DNA from: JARFVT01 sp036677425
Lineage (GTDB): Bacteria; Pseudomonadota; Alphaproteobacteria; UBA8366; Aestuariispiraceae
Reading direction: 5' to 3'
DNA length: 64,000 nt
NCBI GenBank assembly: GCA_036677425.1
Contig: JARFVT010000013.1
Location: 1-64,000 of the forward strand
Of the stretch, positions 42,905 to 51,331 are shown piece after piece. Positions within the stretch are counted from its first letter, which is position 1. The number at the start of each line of letters is the position of its first letter. A model generated the notes under the pieces. It was not told the origin of the DNA. It did no database searches and saw only the letters and a list, made by a program, of their open reading frames with translations. The position numbers and the translations under genes were made by a program.

Positions 42905-44305
42905 ATGGTCGATTCATCTGTTAATTCGCGTCGCGATTATTCGCAAGGCTTGGCAGCTTTACAAGAAATATTTGGTGATCGCGCCTGTGTCGATATTAAT
43001 ATATGCGCCAATCATGGTCATGGCGAAGGCTATATTCAATCGATGCCGCCCGATATGGTTATTTTTGTTAATTCGACCGAAGAAATATCGCAAATTATAA
43101 CTATTTGTAATCAATATATAATACCAGTTATCGCCTTTGGCGTTGGCACATCGCTTGAAGGTCATGTAAATGCGGTTGATGGCGGTGTTACCATTGATTT
43201 AAGCCAGATGAATGAAATATTGCAAGTTAATCCACAAGATATGGATTGCAGGTTGCAAGCGGGTGTAACGCGTGAACAATTAAATCACGACCTTCGTACA
43301 ACAGGGTTATTTTTTCCCATAGATCCTGGGGCAAATGCAACTATTGGCGGCATGGCAGCAACCAGAGCCAGCGGCACAAATGCTGTGCGCTATGGAACTA
43401 TGCGCGAAAACATCCTTGGGTTAACTGTTGTTTGTGCCGATGGTAAGGTTATAAGAACTGGTGGGCGTGCTAAAAAATCTGCTGCTGGTTATGATTTAAC
43501 AAGACTGTTCATTGGTTCAGAAGGCACGCTTGGTATTATCAGTGAAATACAACTAAAACTACATCCAATACCAATGGCAATTTCAAGCGCAGTTTGTCAG
43601 TATCCTGATTTAAAGTCGGCGGTTGATACGGCAATTGCCATCATTCAATCGGCAATCCCCATCGCCCGGATTGAATTATTAGACGATGTACAGATGAAAG
43701 CATCAATTCAATATTCAAAGCTTGAAGGCTATATGGAAAAACCAACATTGTTTTTTGAATTTCATGGCAGCGATAACAGCGTCAAAGAACAATCAGAAAT
43801 GGTTGGCGAGCTATCCAATGAGTTTGGTGGCAACGATTTTAAATGGTCGGCAAATAGCGAAGATCGCAATAAATTACGGCAAGCGCGTCATAATGCTTAT
43901 TATGCTGGTAAGTCATTATCACCTAACAGGGATTGCATCGCAACCGACATTTGCGTCCCGATCAGCAATCTGGCCGAATGTTTAGTTGAAACCAAAAAAG
44001 ACATCGAACAAACAGGCTTAATTGCACCGATAGTCGGTCATGTGGGCGATGGCAATTTTCATCTGTTAATTCTGGTTGATAAGGGGCAGGGTGAAGAGTT
44101 CAAATGTGCAAAATCATTGATTAATCGTATGAATATGCGGGCAATTTCCTTTGGCGGCACTTGCACTGGTGAACATGGAGTTGGCATAGGCAAAAAACAT
44201 TTCATGGCGCATGAACATGGTGATGCGATGTATATAATGCGTTTGATAAAGAAATCTCTCGATCCAAAAAACATCATGAATCCTAAGAAAATTTTTGATA
44301 TGTAA
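42905..44305 (+). CDS. FAD-linked D-lactate/2-hydroxyacid dehydrogenase (GlcD/LDHD type)
   Basis: 466 aa. PCMH-type FAD domain (VIAFGVGTSLEGHV, DPGANATIGGMAATRASGTN, GRAKKSAAGYDLTRLFIGSE) and C-terminal FAD-oxidase C4 domain with GHVGDGNFH and CTGEHGVGIGKKHF. Likely oxidises D-lactate or glycolate into the respiratory chain as a single-subunit enzyme (no GlcE/GlcF nearby). Starts 40 bp after sufE and is followed 27 bp later by a ureohydrolase. Confidence 0.9.
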   Translation: MVDSSVNSRRDYSQGLAALQEIFGDRACVDINICANHGHGEGYIQSMPPDMVIFVNSTEEISQIITICNQYIIPVIAFGVGTSLEGHVNAVDGGVTIDLSQMNEILQVNPQDMDCRLQAGVTREQLNHDLRTTGLFFPIDPGANATIGGMAATRASGTNAVRYGTMRENILGLTVVCADGKVIRTGGRAKKSAAGYDLTRLFIGSEGTLGIISEIQLKLHPIPMAISSAVCQYPDLKSAVDTAIAIIQSAIPIARIELLDDVQMKASIQYSKLEGYMEKPTLFFEFHGSDNSVKEQSEMVGELSNEFGGNDFKWSANSEDRNKLRQARHNAYYAGKSLSPNRDCIATDICVPISNLAECLVETKKDIEQTGLIAPIVGHVGDGNFHLLILVDKGQGEEFKCAKSLINRMNMRAISFGGTCTGEHGVGIGKKHFMAHEHGDAMYIMRLIKKSLDPKNIMNPKKIFDM

Positions 44306-44332
44306 TAGCCCCCCTATATATAAGGTATAAAA

Positions 44333-45340
44333 ATGTCTAAAAATAAATATCTACCCGTCTCAGGCGAAGTAACACCGCGTTATGCGGGTATTCCAACTTT
44401 TATGCGCCTAAGGAATTTAAGCCCCGAAGACGATGCGGCAAAATCTGATATTGATGTGGGTATCGTTGGCGTTCCTTGGGATGGTGGCACAACCAATCGC
44501 CCCGGCGCAAGGCACGGGCCACGTCAAATGCGCGATATGTCGACAATGATGCGTAATGTGCATCATATGTCGGGCATAAGGCCGTTTCACAGTATAAATG
44601 TCGCAGATTTAGGCGACAGCCCCGTTAACCCAATCGACCTGCTAGAGACAATGGATCTGGTGGAGGGATATTATAAAAAACTATGTGGCGCGGGAATAAT
44701 TCCATTAACGGCGGGTGGTGATCATCTAATCACCTTGCCAATCATGCGGGCTATCGTGGATAAATCTTCTGCTGGAAAGCCTGAACCAATGGGCATGGTG
44801 CATTTTGATGCCCATACCGACACATGGGATAGATATTTTGGCGATAGCAAATATACCCATGGCACACCATTTCGCCGCGCAATTGAAGAGGGGCTGCTCG
44901 ACCCAAAACGCACGGTACAAATCGGCATTCGCGGTGCGCTATATACAAAGAACGATAAGAGCTGGGGTTTAGCACAAGGAATAAGAGTGATAGAAATCGA
45001 AGAATATTTTGATTTAGGCCATGAAAAAGTAATAGAAATAGCCAAAGATATAGTAGGCAGCGGTAAAACTTATCTAAGCTTTGATATCGATTGCCTTGAC
45101 CCTGTTTATGCCCCCGGTACTGGTACACCAGAAATTGGCGGCATTTCTACCTATGAGGCACAATCAATGATTCGCAACCTCCAAGGTATAAATATAATTG
45201 GCGCAGACATGGTCGAAGTATCACCGCCATTTGATACCAGCGGCATAACCGCCTTAACCGCCATGACCATGATGTGGGAAATATTATGTATAATATCATC
45301 AAATATAACTGCTAATGATGGCTCAAAAAAACAGAAGTAA
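44333..45340 (+). CDS. Ureohydrolase (agmatinase-like)
   Basis: 335 aa arginase/agmatinase family. Mn ligands are visible: GGDHLITLP, HFDAHTDTWD and SFDIDCLDPVYAPGTGTPE; GVPWDGGTTNRPGARHGPRQ is typical of agmatinase, guanidinobutyrase and related enzymes. It releases urea from a guanidino compound. The exact substrate is uncertain; speB is the default name but not proven. Confidence 0.87.
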   Translation: MSKNKYLPVSGEVTPRYAGIPTFMRLRNLSPEDDAAKSDIDVGIVGVPWDGGTTNRPGARHGPRQMRDMSTMMRNVHHMSGIRPFHSINVADLGDSPVNPIDLLETMDLVEGYYKKLCGAGIIPLTAGGDHLITLPIMRAIVDKSSAGKPEPMGMVHFDAHTDTWDRYFGDSKYTHGTPFRRAIEEGLLDPKRTVQIGIRGALYTKNDKSWGLAQGIRVIEIEEYFDLGHEKVIEIAKDIVGSGKTYLSFDIDCLDPVYAPGTGTPEIGGISTYEAQSMIRNLQGINIIGADMVEVSPPFDTSGITALTAMTMMWEILCIISSNITANDGSKKQK

Positions 45341-45342
45341 CT

Positions 45343-45363
45343 AATTTAGCATATATCTAAATT
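45343..45363 (+). terminator. Possible weak hairpin after the ureohydrolase gene
   Basis: Perfect AATTTAG-CATATAT-CTAAATT just after the stop codon, but no clear T-run follows. Confidence 0.3.
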
Positions 45364-45590
45364 AACCTGATTCTAAATTATTTTAGGCAAGTTTTCTAAT
45401 TTAATCTTAAAATAGGTCCAAAAGCCTAACAAAAGCTTAACAAATAACGATTCAACAGTTAAATATGTTGCATATTTGCATCACTAGTATAAAAAAGTGA
45501 AATATAGCAAATATAATCCTATTTTCGAAATATTCTAACTAAACAGGTGTAAACTATATTATCTATTTGTTTTTATTGTATTATTTTGGG

Positions 45591-45619
45591 TTGACTTTAA
45601 AATTAACCATTAATAATAT
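45591..45619 (+). promoter_or_regulatory. Sigma-70-type promoter for the 1688-aa RTX protein
   Basis: TTGACT at 45591-45596 and TAATAT at 45614-45619 with a 17-bp spacer, the best match to consensus I noticed in the window. It implies a leader of about 250 nt before the GTG start at 45875. The rest of the 534-bp intergenic region (45341-45874) shows no gene. Confidence 0.65.
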
Positions 45620-45685
45620 ATTATATAGGCTGCATTTATATAAAATAAATTGCAAATAAGGCAAAAAGGGTATGTTCAAATGATC

Positions 45686-45718
45686 AAATATAGTCTATTC
45701 AACTACTGGACTATATTT
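45686..45718 (+). promoter_or_regulatory. Leader hairpin in the RTX-protein 5' UTR
   Basis: Perfect 10-bp stem AAATATAGTC / GACTATATTT with a 13-nt loop, inside the predicted 250-nt leader. It may stabilise the mRNA, as in highly expressed surface-protein transcripts, or regulate it. Confidence 0.5.
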
Positions 45719-45874
45719 TACGTGTGGCTGCGTTTTGTCTAAGCGTGGAATATAACGAAACATTAACCCAAACTTATTAATTGATAATTTATAACTATTT
45801 TGATACAATAACTACTAACATATACAAATTTAATTAAGCTGTTATTTTAAATTAACCATACTGGAGTTAAAAAC

Positions 45875-48800
45875 GTGGATTCTTTATCTGATAAAAAAAT
45901 CTTAAATCAAACGACTACGCCTGCATATTTTGCTGGTTCATTATTAACCAATGTGCGTGTTGATAACACACCAAATGCACAATTGCGTGACGCATCTGGT
46001 AAGACATATGCAATGCCTGCTGATCGAAGTGCGTTTTTAAAATTCGTTGCCAAATGGGAAGCAAAGGCAAAATCAACAAGCAAGCTTGGCCTTGCAACAT
46101 TATTGCTTATCCCACTTGCCGCTTGTGGTGGAAGCAGTGGGAGCGGTACTGCTGCTGCTCCTGTTGTTAAAACTGGCGCTTCTGGTGATTACCGTGTATT
46201 TGATGGCGCAATCAAAGGCGCAACCGTTTGGAAAGACACCAATGGTAATGGCGTTCAAGATGCAAATGAACCAGGCGTTTTAACCGCTGCTGATGGTTCA
46301 TTTGATATGTCAAAGCTCGATGGTTATTCTGGTACATTAACCACAACTGGTGGTGTTGATGTCGTAACTGGTAAAAGCTATGCTGGTATCACAATGACTA
46401 CTACTGCTGGAAGCAAGATTATCTCGCCAATCACTACTATGATCCAAAAAATAGCTGATGCTAGTACTGTTGGCACTGCTGAGCAAAGAATTAAAGCCGC
46501 AGAAACACAAGTGCAAGCAGCCTTGGGCCTTGGTACTGATACAGCTACTAAAAAAGTCGATTTATTAAAGTTTGATGCGACAACCACAACCAATACAAAG
46601 CTTGGTAATGAAGTCATCGCCGCTGGTCAGGCTGTCGTTATGGCACTTGATATGTTAACTGGTATCGGTGGCATGTCATATGCTAAGGCTCTTGAGGCAG
46701 TCGCAGCCAAAATTGGTGCTGGTGGTAATGATATCACTTCTGTTGCCACATTGAAGTCTTTATTGGAAGGCTCAACTAACGGTAAGGTTGCTGGCGAAAA
46801 AGGCATTTCTGCTGGTGAAGCTGCTGCAATCGCTACTAAGGTCGCTAGTAACATTGCAAAAATGCAAGATGCTGTTGAAACCAAAGGTTACACTTCTGCT
46901 TCTGCTGTTACTGCATTTAAGACTGCGGACACATATAATAATAGTCAAGCTGCAAAAGATCTTATGGCTGGTAAAACTGGTGTTAAAGATGCTGCTGGTA
47001 AAGACCTAACAACTGCTGATCTTGCTGATGGAACAAAGGTTGCTGCTAATTTCGATGCCTTGATAAAAGCTGGGCATAACGCATTCACCATTACAAATGG
47101 TAGCTTGAAGCTAACTGTTGCACAGGCTGTAAAAGTTTCTATTAAAAATAGCGATAATATTTCTATTCAAGATACCGCCGCTAATATCACTGCTGGTGAT
47201 GCTAAGATCGCTTCATCTGGTATTGAAACTCTTGTCGTTAAAGATAATAAAGATATTGAATTGACTGCAAAGACGGCCTCTGATCTTGACCTTATCACAA
47301 CCATAGGTAAAGTAACTATAAAAGATGCTGCAACTGTTGAGCAATTGACAAAAATTGATGCTATTACTACTGTAACCCCCGTTTATACACAAATAACCGA
47401 CATAGCTAAAAATATCTTTACTACTGTCGATGGTGTTACTGGCTCTATTCTAAACAGCAACGCAGCGGTCATTAAGGGTAAAGTTAACGTTACCGTAACC
47501 GATGCCGTAACCGTTGAACAAATCAAAGCTATCAATGCTAATACAACTGGTGATCTAACTTATTCTATCAAAGATACTGCAGCTAAGCTTGCGGCATCTG
47601 GTTCTGATGGTAATGACGCGACTAATGTTGCTGCAACTGGTGTTGCAACTATTGCACAGGCAAAAGCTATTTTGGCTCTAACTAATAGCGGCACTACAAG
47701 CTATAAAGTCACTGGTAAATTGGTTGATTTAATCAAAGCTGACCTTGCTGTGCTTAAGGGTGCTAGCGAAGTTATCTATACCGATTATACATCAGCTGCT
47801 GATTATAATAAACTTCTTGCCTTGGTTGGCAATGTACTCACTAATGGTGATAAAAAATTAAGCGATAATATCGAAAATCTATTGGCTGATTCTGATCTCG
47901 GTACTTCGGTTGATGTTACTGTCACTGGTGGTAATATGACTATCGCGCAATTAACCAAATTGGACGCAAAAAATGGCGATACTGGTTCTGTCGATATTAC
48001 TGGTGGTACTATCAAAGATACCGCTGCTAATCTTGCAAAAGATGCAAATCTTAAAGCGGCCGATGGTACCACCCCTAAACCTGCTTATATCGATAAGGCT
48101 GATACTACTAAAGTCAAAGTTGAAGTAACCGATTTGGCGACAATTAATCAATTGAAAGAAATCACTGGTGATATGGATGGCTCTGCTGCGGTTAAAGTAA
48201 AGCAACTTTCATATAAAGGTGTTAGCGATACCGCTGAAGAATTGGCCAAAGATATTGCTACCAACGGTGGCGCTGGTACTTATGTAAGCGCTGGTACTTA
48301 TGTTAACCTCAAAGGTACTGCAACGATTAATCAATTGATAGCAATCGATAAAGCAAATGGCAGTGGCCTGTTGAAATATGGTTCTGTTACTGGTTCTATA
48401 ACTGATCTTGAAGTTGGTGGTAACGCTAATATCGCGCCAAAGATTGCTGAAGCAACTAAAGTTGCTGCTTCTTCTGTTACGCAGGAATCAACCATCACTT
48501 TCACACAAAATGATGCAAGCGATGTATTTACTGTAAAAATTGGCAATACTAGCTATACATATGCTGCTAGGGCTAATACTGATACTGCAGAAACTATTTC
48601 TAATGCCATTAAGGCTTTGATTCTTGCTGACACTGCTTCCGTTGTTAATGTTGCTGTAACTGGCACTGGCGCTGGTGCTAAGTTAGTTTTAACCGCTAAA
48701 ACTTCTGGCAAGGCTTTTAATCTGGAAACAACGGCTGCCAACGCTGTTGCTTCTACTGATAATACTCAAGCTATTACGGGTCTTGAAGCTACTGCTGCTA

Positions 48801-50941
48801 AAAATGTTGTTACTGTTGATGTTGCGCAAATATCAAAGGTTGTTTTTGGAACTATTGCCATTGGTGATATATTCACTGTTACAATCGCTGGTACCGACTA
48901 CACTGTTACTGCCGCCGCTACTACAGCTGCTAGCATTACTGCTCTATTGGTTACTGCGATTAATGCTGGTTCTGGCGCTGTTACCGCGTCTACTAATACT
49001 GCCGGTGCCTTAATATTAACTGCTGACATAGCTGGTACTGCTTTTACTGTTGTAAAAACTACTGCTAATGCTACTGGTAATACTACTCCTATTAATCACA
49101 CAGCTACTATAACAGAAGTAACAGCTAACTCTACTATTGCTGGTGCTATCAAAGAAGTTTCAACGGTTACTTTTTCTGGTAAAATTGATGCTGGTGATAT
49201 ATTCACTATGACATTAGCGGGTGTTAAATTTACACATGTTGCTATCGCTGGCAAACTTAACGCATCAGATATCACCGATGCCTTTACTGCTTTAATTAAT
49301 GCTAGTAAGGAGGCGGCGATTGATGGCAAGATTACTGCGAATAACAAAGCTGGTGTATTAACATTAACCGCTGAAACTGCTGGCACTACTGGTTCATTCA
49401 CTCTTACCGCCTTAACCGCTACTAATGTTAATGCTGGTACTGTTGGTGAAACTGCAACAATTTCCCACGCAGCTGGCACACAACAAGTGAAAACAGTTAC
49501 TTTCACTGGTGCAATCGATCTTGGTGATAAATTTAGCGTTACTATCGATGGTATTGCCTATGAATATATGGCTACTACTACTACTACTAGTCTTGGCGAT
49601 GTTGCTGCTGGTTTAAGAGATGTGATTAATAAAGGCACTGGCGATGTTACTGCTGCTGCTAATGGTGGTGTCTTAACATTAACTCATGATGATGTGTTTT
49701 CTACATTCACGCTTAAATCAACCGCGACTAATGCCGATTATATCAAGGGTCATGATTTGGTGGTAACTGGTTCTGCTACATTAACCCAACTTGCTGCGCT
49801 TGATGCCAAAAATGGTAGTAGCAACTCTGTTTCTGTTAGTAAGGATACTATTATCTCTGGCACTGCGGATGATATTATTGCCAATACTGGTAAATATATC
49901 ACTTCTGCTACTAAAATTAATATCACTGACACTGGCTCTATAACCCATACGCAATTACGTGTAATTCTTGATATGACAACTGGTACTGTTACTGCTGAAC
50001 AGTTTGGCGGTCAAAATATTAATATCATTGTCGCGTCTGGTAAGACATTCACTGGCACCGCTGCTGAATATACGACTGCGAACCTTACTTTTATAATGGC
50101 CGATAAGACTTCTAATGTTAATATCACTGATAAATCTGAGGCTGGTAATATAAACATTATTGGTACTGCTGGTAACGATACCCTAACCAGTGGCGATGCT
50201 GCTGGTGTCTCTATTACAGGTGGCGCTGGTAACGATATTCTCCATGGTGGTGATGGTGGCACTAACACTCTTAATGGTGGCGCTGGTAACGATATTCTCC
50301 ACGGTGGTGATGGTGATGGCAACACCATCGCTGGTGATATTGGTAACGATATTATCAACGGTGGTAAAGGTAACGAGCTCCTCGCTGGTGGTACAGGTGC
50401 TGATATAATCAATGCTTCTGCTGGTGGTTATGATACGATTTACATACCAAAGACTTATCTTAATGATAATCGTGATGCAGCGGGCAGTGATGCCGCATTT
50501 ACCAAAACTGGTGATATCATCAGAGGCTTGATAAATGGTGATGGTGGAGCTACATCTGATAAAGTCGATTTGTGGACTAATCCGGGGGCTATTAAGGCTG
50601 AGGCTAAGTTAGATGCAGTTGATGCAATGACTTTTGTTGGTGTTAATACTGTATTGGTTCATGAAACTCATATGGCTAATGAATGGGTTTCTGGTAATAC
50701 TATAAATATAGATAATATGACTGCTGCACTTAAGGTAATCCAAACTACTGATGCTGTTAAAACCCACGGTTCGGAAGGTTTTATCTTGATCTTTGGTAAA
50801 GATAGTGCTGCTACTACCGATATTGCATTATTCTATGTCAAAGATAGCAATAACAACGGTACATTTGATGCTAATGAAATTCATTTCATTAATGTGTTAG
50901 AAGATTTCGGCACAACAATGACCAATGGTTTCATTACGTAA
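45875..50941 (+). CDS. Large RTX surface protein with internal lipobox-like segment (S-layer/adhesin candidate)
   Basis: 1688 aa from GTG at 45875, with GGAG 8 bp upstream. Residues 1-70 are a polar leader; 71-84 (LGLATLLLIPLAAC) is a lipoprotein-type hydrophobic segment ending in the only cysteine of the protein, C84. Residues ~106-150 contain an EF-hand-like WKDTNGNGVQDANEPG; ~400-870 are VTD-AT-x-x-QL-x-x-I type repeats; ~870-1290 hold four ~95-aa β-domain repeats; ~1430-1525 are RTX repeats (GGAGNDILHGGDG); the C-terminus ends HFINVLEDFGTTMTNGFIT, shared with the paralogue downstream. Thr/Ala/Gly-rich and acidic, as in S-layer proteins. The neighbouring T1SS genes are the likely exporter. 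Repeat and S-layer calls are inference. Confidence 0.82.
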   Translation: MDSLSDKKILNQTTTPAYFAGSLLTNVRVDNTPNAQLRDASGKTYAMPADRSAFLKFVAKWEAKAKSTSKLGLATLLLIPLAACGGSSGSGTAAAPVVKTGASGDYRVFDGAIKGATVWKDTNGNGVQDANEPGVLTAADGSFDMSKLDGYSGTLTTTGGVDVVTGKSYAGITMTTTAGSKIISPITTMIQKIADASTVGTAEQRIKAAETQVQAALGLGTDTATKKVDLLKFDATTTTNTKLGNEVIAAGQAVVMALDMLTGIGGMSYAKALEAVAAKIGAGGNDITSVATLKSLLEGSTNGKVAGEKGISAGEAAAIATKVASNIAKMQDAVETKGYTSASAVTAFKTADTYNNSQAAKDLMAGKTGVKDAAGKDLTTADLADGTKVAANFDALIKAGHNAFTITNGSLKLTVAQAVKVSIKNSDNISIQDTAANITAGDAKIASSGIETLVVKDNKDIELTAKTASDLDLITTIGKVTIKDAATVEQLTKIDAITTVTPVYTQITDIAKNIFTTVDGVTGSILNSNAAVIKGKVNVTVTDAVTVEQIKAINANTTGDLTYSIKDTAAKLAASGSDGNDATNVAATGVATIAQAKAILALTNSGTTSYKVTGKLVDLIKADLAVLKGASEVIYTDYTSAADYNKLLALVGNVLTNGDKKLSDNIENLLADSDLGTSVDVTVTGGNMTIAQLTKLDAKNGDTGSVDITGGTIKDTAANLAKDANLKAADGTTPKPAYIDKADTTKVKVEVTDLATINQLKEITGDMDGSAAVKVKQLSYKGVSDTAEELAKDIATNGGAGTYVSAGTYVNLKGTATINQLIAIDKANGSGLLKYGSVTGSITDLEVGGNANIAPKIAEATKVAASSVTQESTITFTQNDASDVFTVKIGNTSYTYAARANTDTAETISNAIKALILADTASVVNVAVTGTGAGAKLVLTAKTSGKAFNLETTAANAVASTDNTQAITGLEATAAKNVVTVDVAQISKVVFGTIAIGDIFTVTIAGTDYTVTAAATTAASITALLVTAINAGSGAVTASTNTAGALILTADIAGTAFTVVKTTANATGNTTPINHTATITEVTANSTIAGAIKEVSTVTFSGKIDAGDIFTMTLAGVKFTHVAIAGKLNASDITDAFTALINASKEAAIDGKITANNKAGVLTLTAETAGTTGSFTLTALTATNVNAGTVGETATISHAAGTQQVKTVTFTGAIDLGDKFSVTIDGIAYEYMATTTTTSLGDVAAGLRDVINKGTGDVTAAANGGVLTLTHDDVFSTFTLKSTATNADYIKGHDLVVTGSATLTQLAALDAKNGSSNSVSVSKDTIISGTADDIIANTGKYITSATKINITDTGSITHTQLRVILDMTTGTVTAEQFGGQNINIIVASGKTFTGTAAEYTTANLTFIMADKTSNVNITDKSEAGNINIIGTAGNDTLTSGDAAGVSITGGAGNDILHGGDGGTNTLNGGAGNDILHGGDGDGNTIAGDIGNDIINGGKGNELLAGGTGADIINASAGGYDTIYIPKTYLNDNRDAAGSDAAFTKTGDIIRGLINGDGGATSDKVDLWTNPGAIKAEAKLDAVDAMTFVGVNTVLVHETHMANEWVSGNTINIDNMTAALKVIQTTDAVKTHGSEGFILIFGKDSAATTDIALFYVKDSNNNGTFDANEIHFINVLEDFGTTMTNGFIT

Positions 50942-50971
50942 TTAGCTAAAATAAAATTGCTTAAATTAAGG

Positions 50972-50997
50972 GCGCGGCTTCGGCTGCGCTTTTTTTT
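50972..50997 (+). terminator. Rho-independent terminator of the 1688-aa protein gene
   Basis: Stem GCGCGGC-TTCG-GCTGCGC with a UUCG tetraloop followed by T8, 31 bp after the stop. Strong intrinsic terminator, so the downstream paralogue has its own promoter. Confidence 0.93.
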
Positions 50998-51009
50998 GCT
51001 ATTTTTTTA

Positions 51010-51200
51010 TATTTACGCGATATGTAGTTGCAACTTCGTTGCTCGGTATTTGCTATCATGATATACGCGAACCGCACGGTGGGCGGTCGCCCTTACAATC
51101 ACTACGTGATTGGTGTAGCCTTATATCTTTAACTATGTAGTTTCTTCATATAGCGAGCATTCATTAAATACGAGAGCGAACAAGTGTGAGTATGCGGAGC
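51010..51200. repeat. Dispersed intergenic repeat, copy A
   Basis: Contains GCAACTTCGTTGCTCGG followed by TTTGCTA (about 51031-51056) and further blocks (CATATAGCGAGCATTC-like) whose reverse complements recur at 54110-54240. It also holds small palindromes CAATCAC-TAC-GTGATTG and a GC-rich ACCGC/GCGGT hairpin not found in copy B. The region 50942-51331 has no gene. Confidence 0.65.
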
Positions 51201-51331
51201 GGCTTGTGTGACAATAAAAAAACCAACACAACAGTAAGTAGAATATCTTTTCAAAAATTAACTTATTGTTTATTTCAATATGATAGTATGGTTCATGTTA
51301 TTCTTGAATTAATCTTATTGGAGTATAAAAA

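Noticed and set aside
46627..49506. Several minus-strand open frames across the 1688-aa gene
   Set aside because: Low-complexity Ala/Val/Ser antisense products caused by the GCT/GGT/ACT-rich codon use of the real gene.
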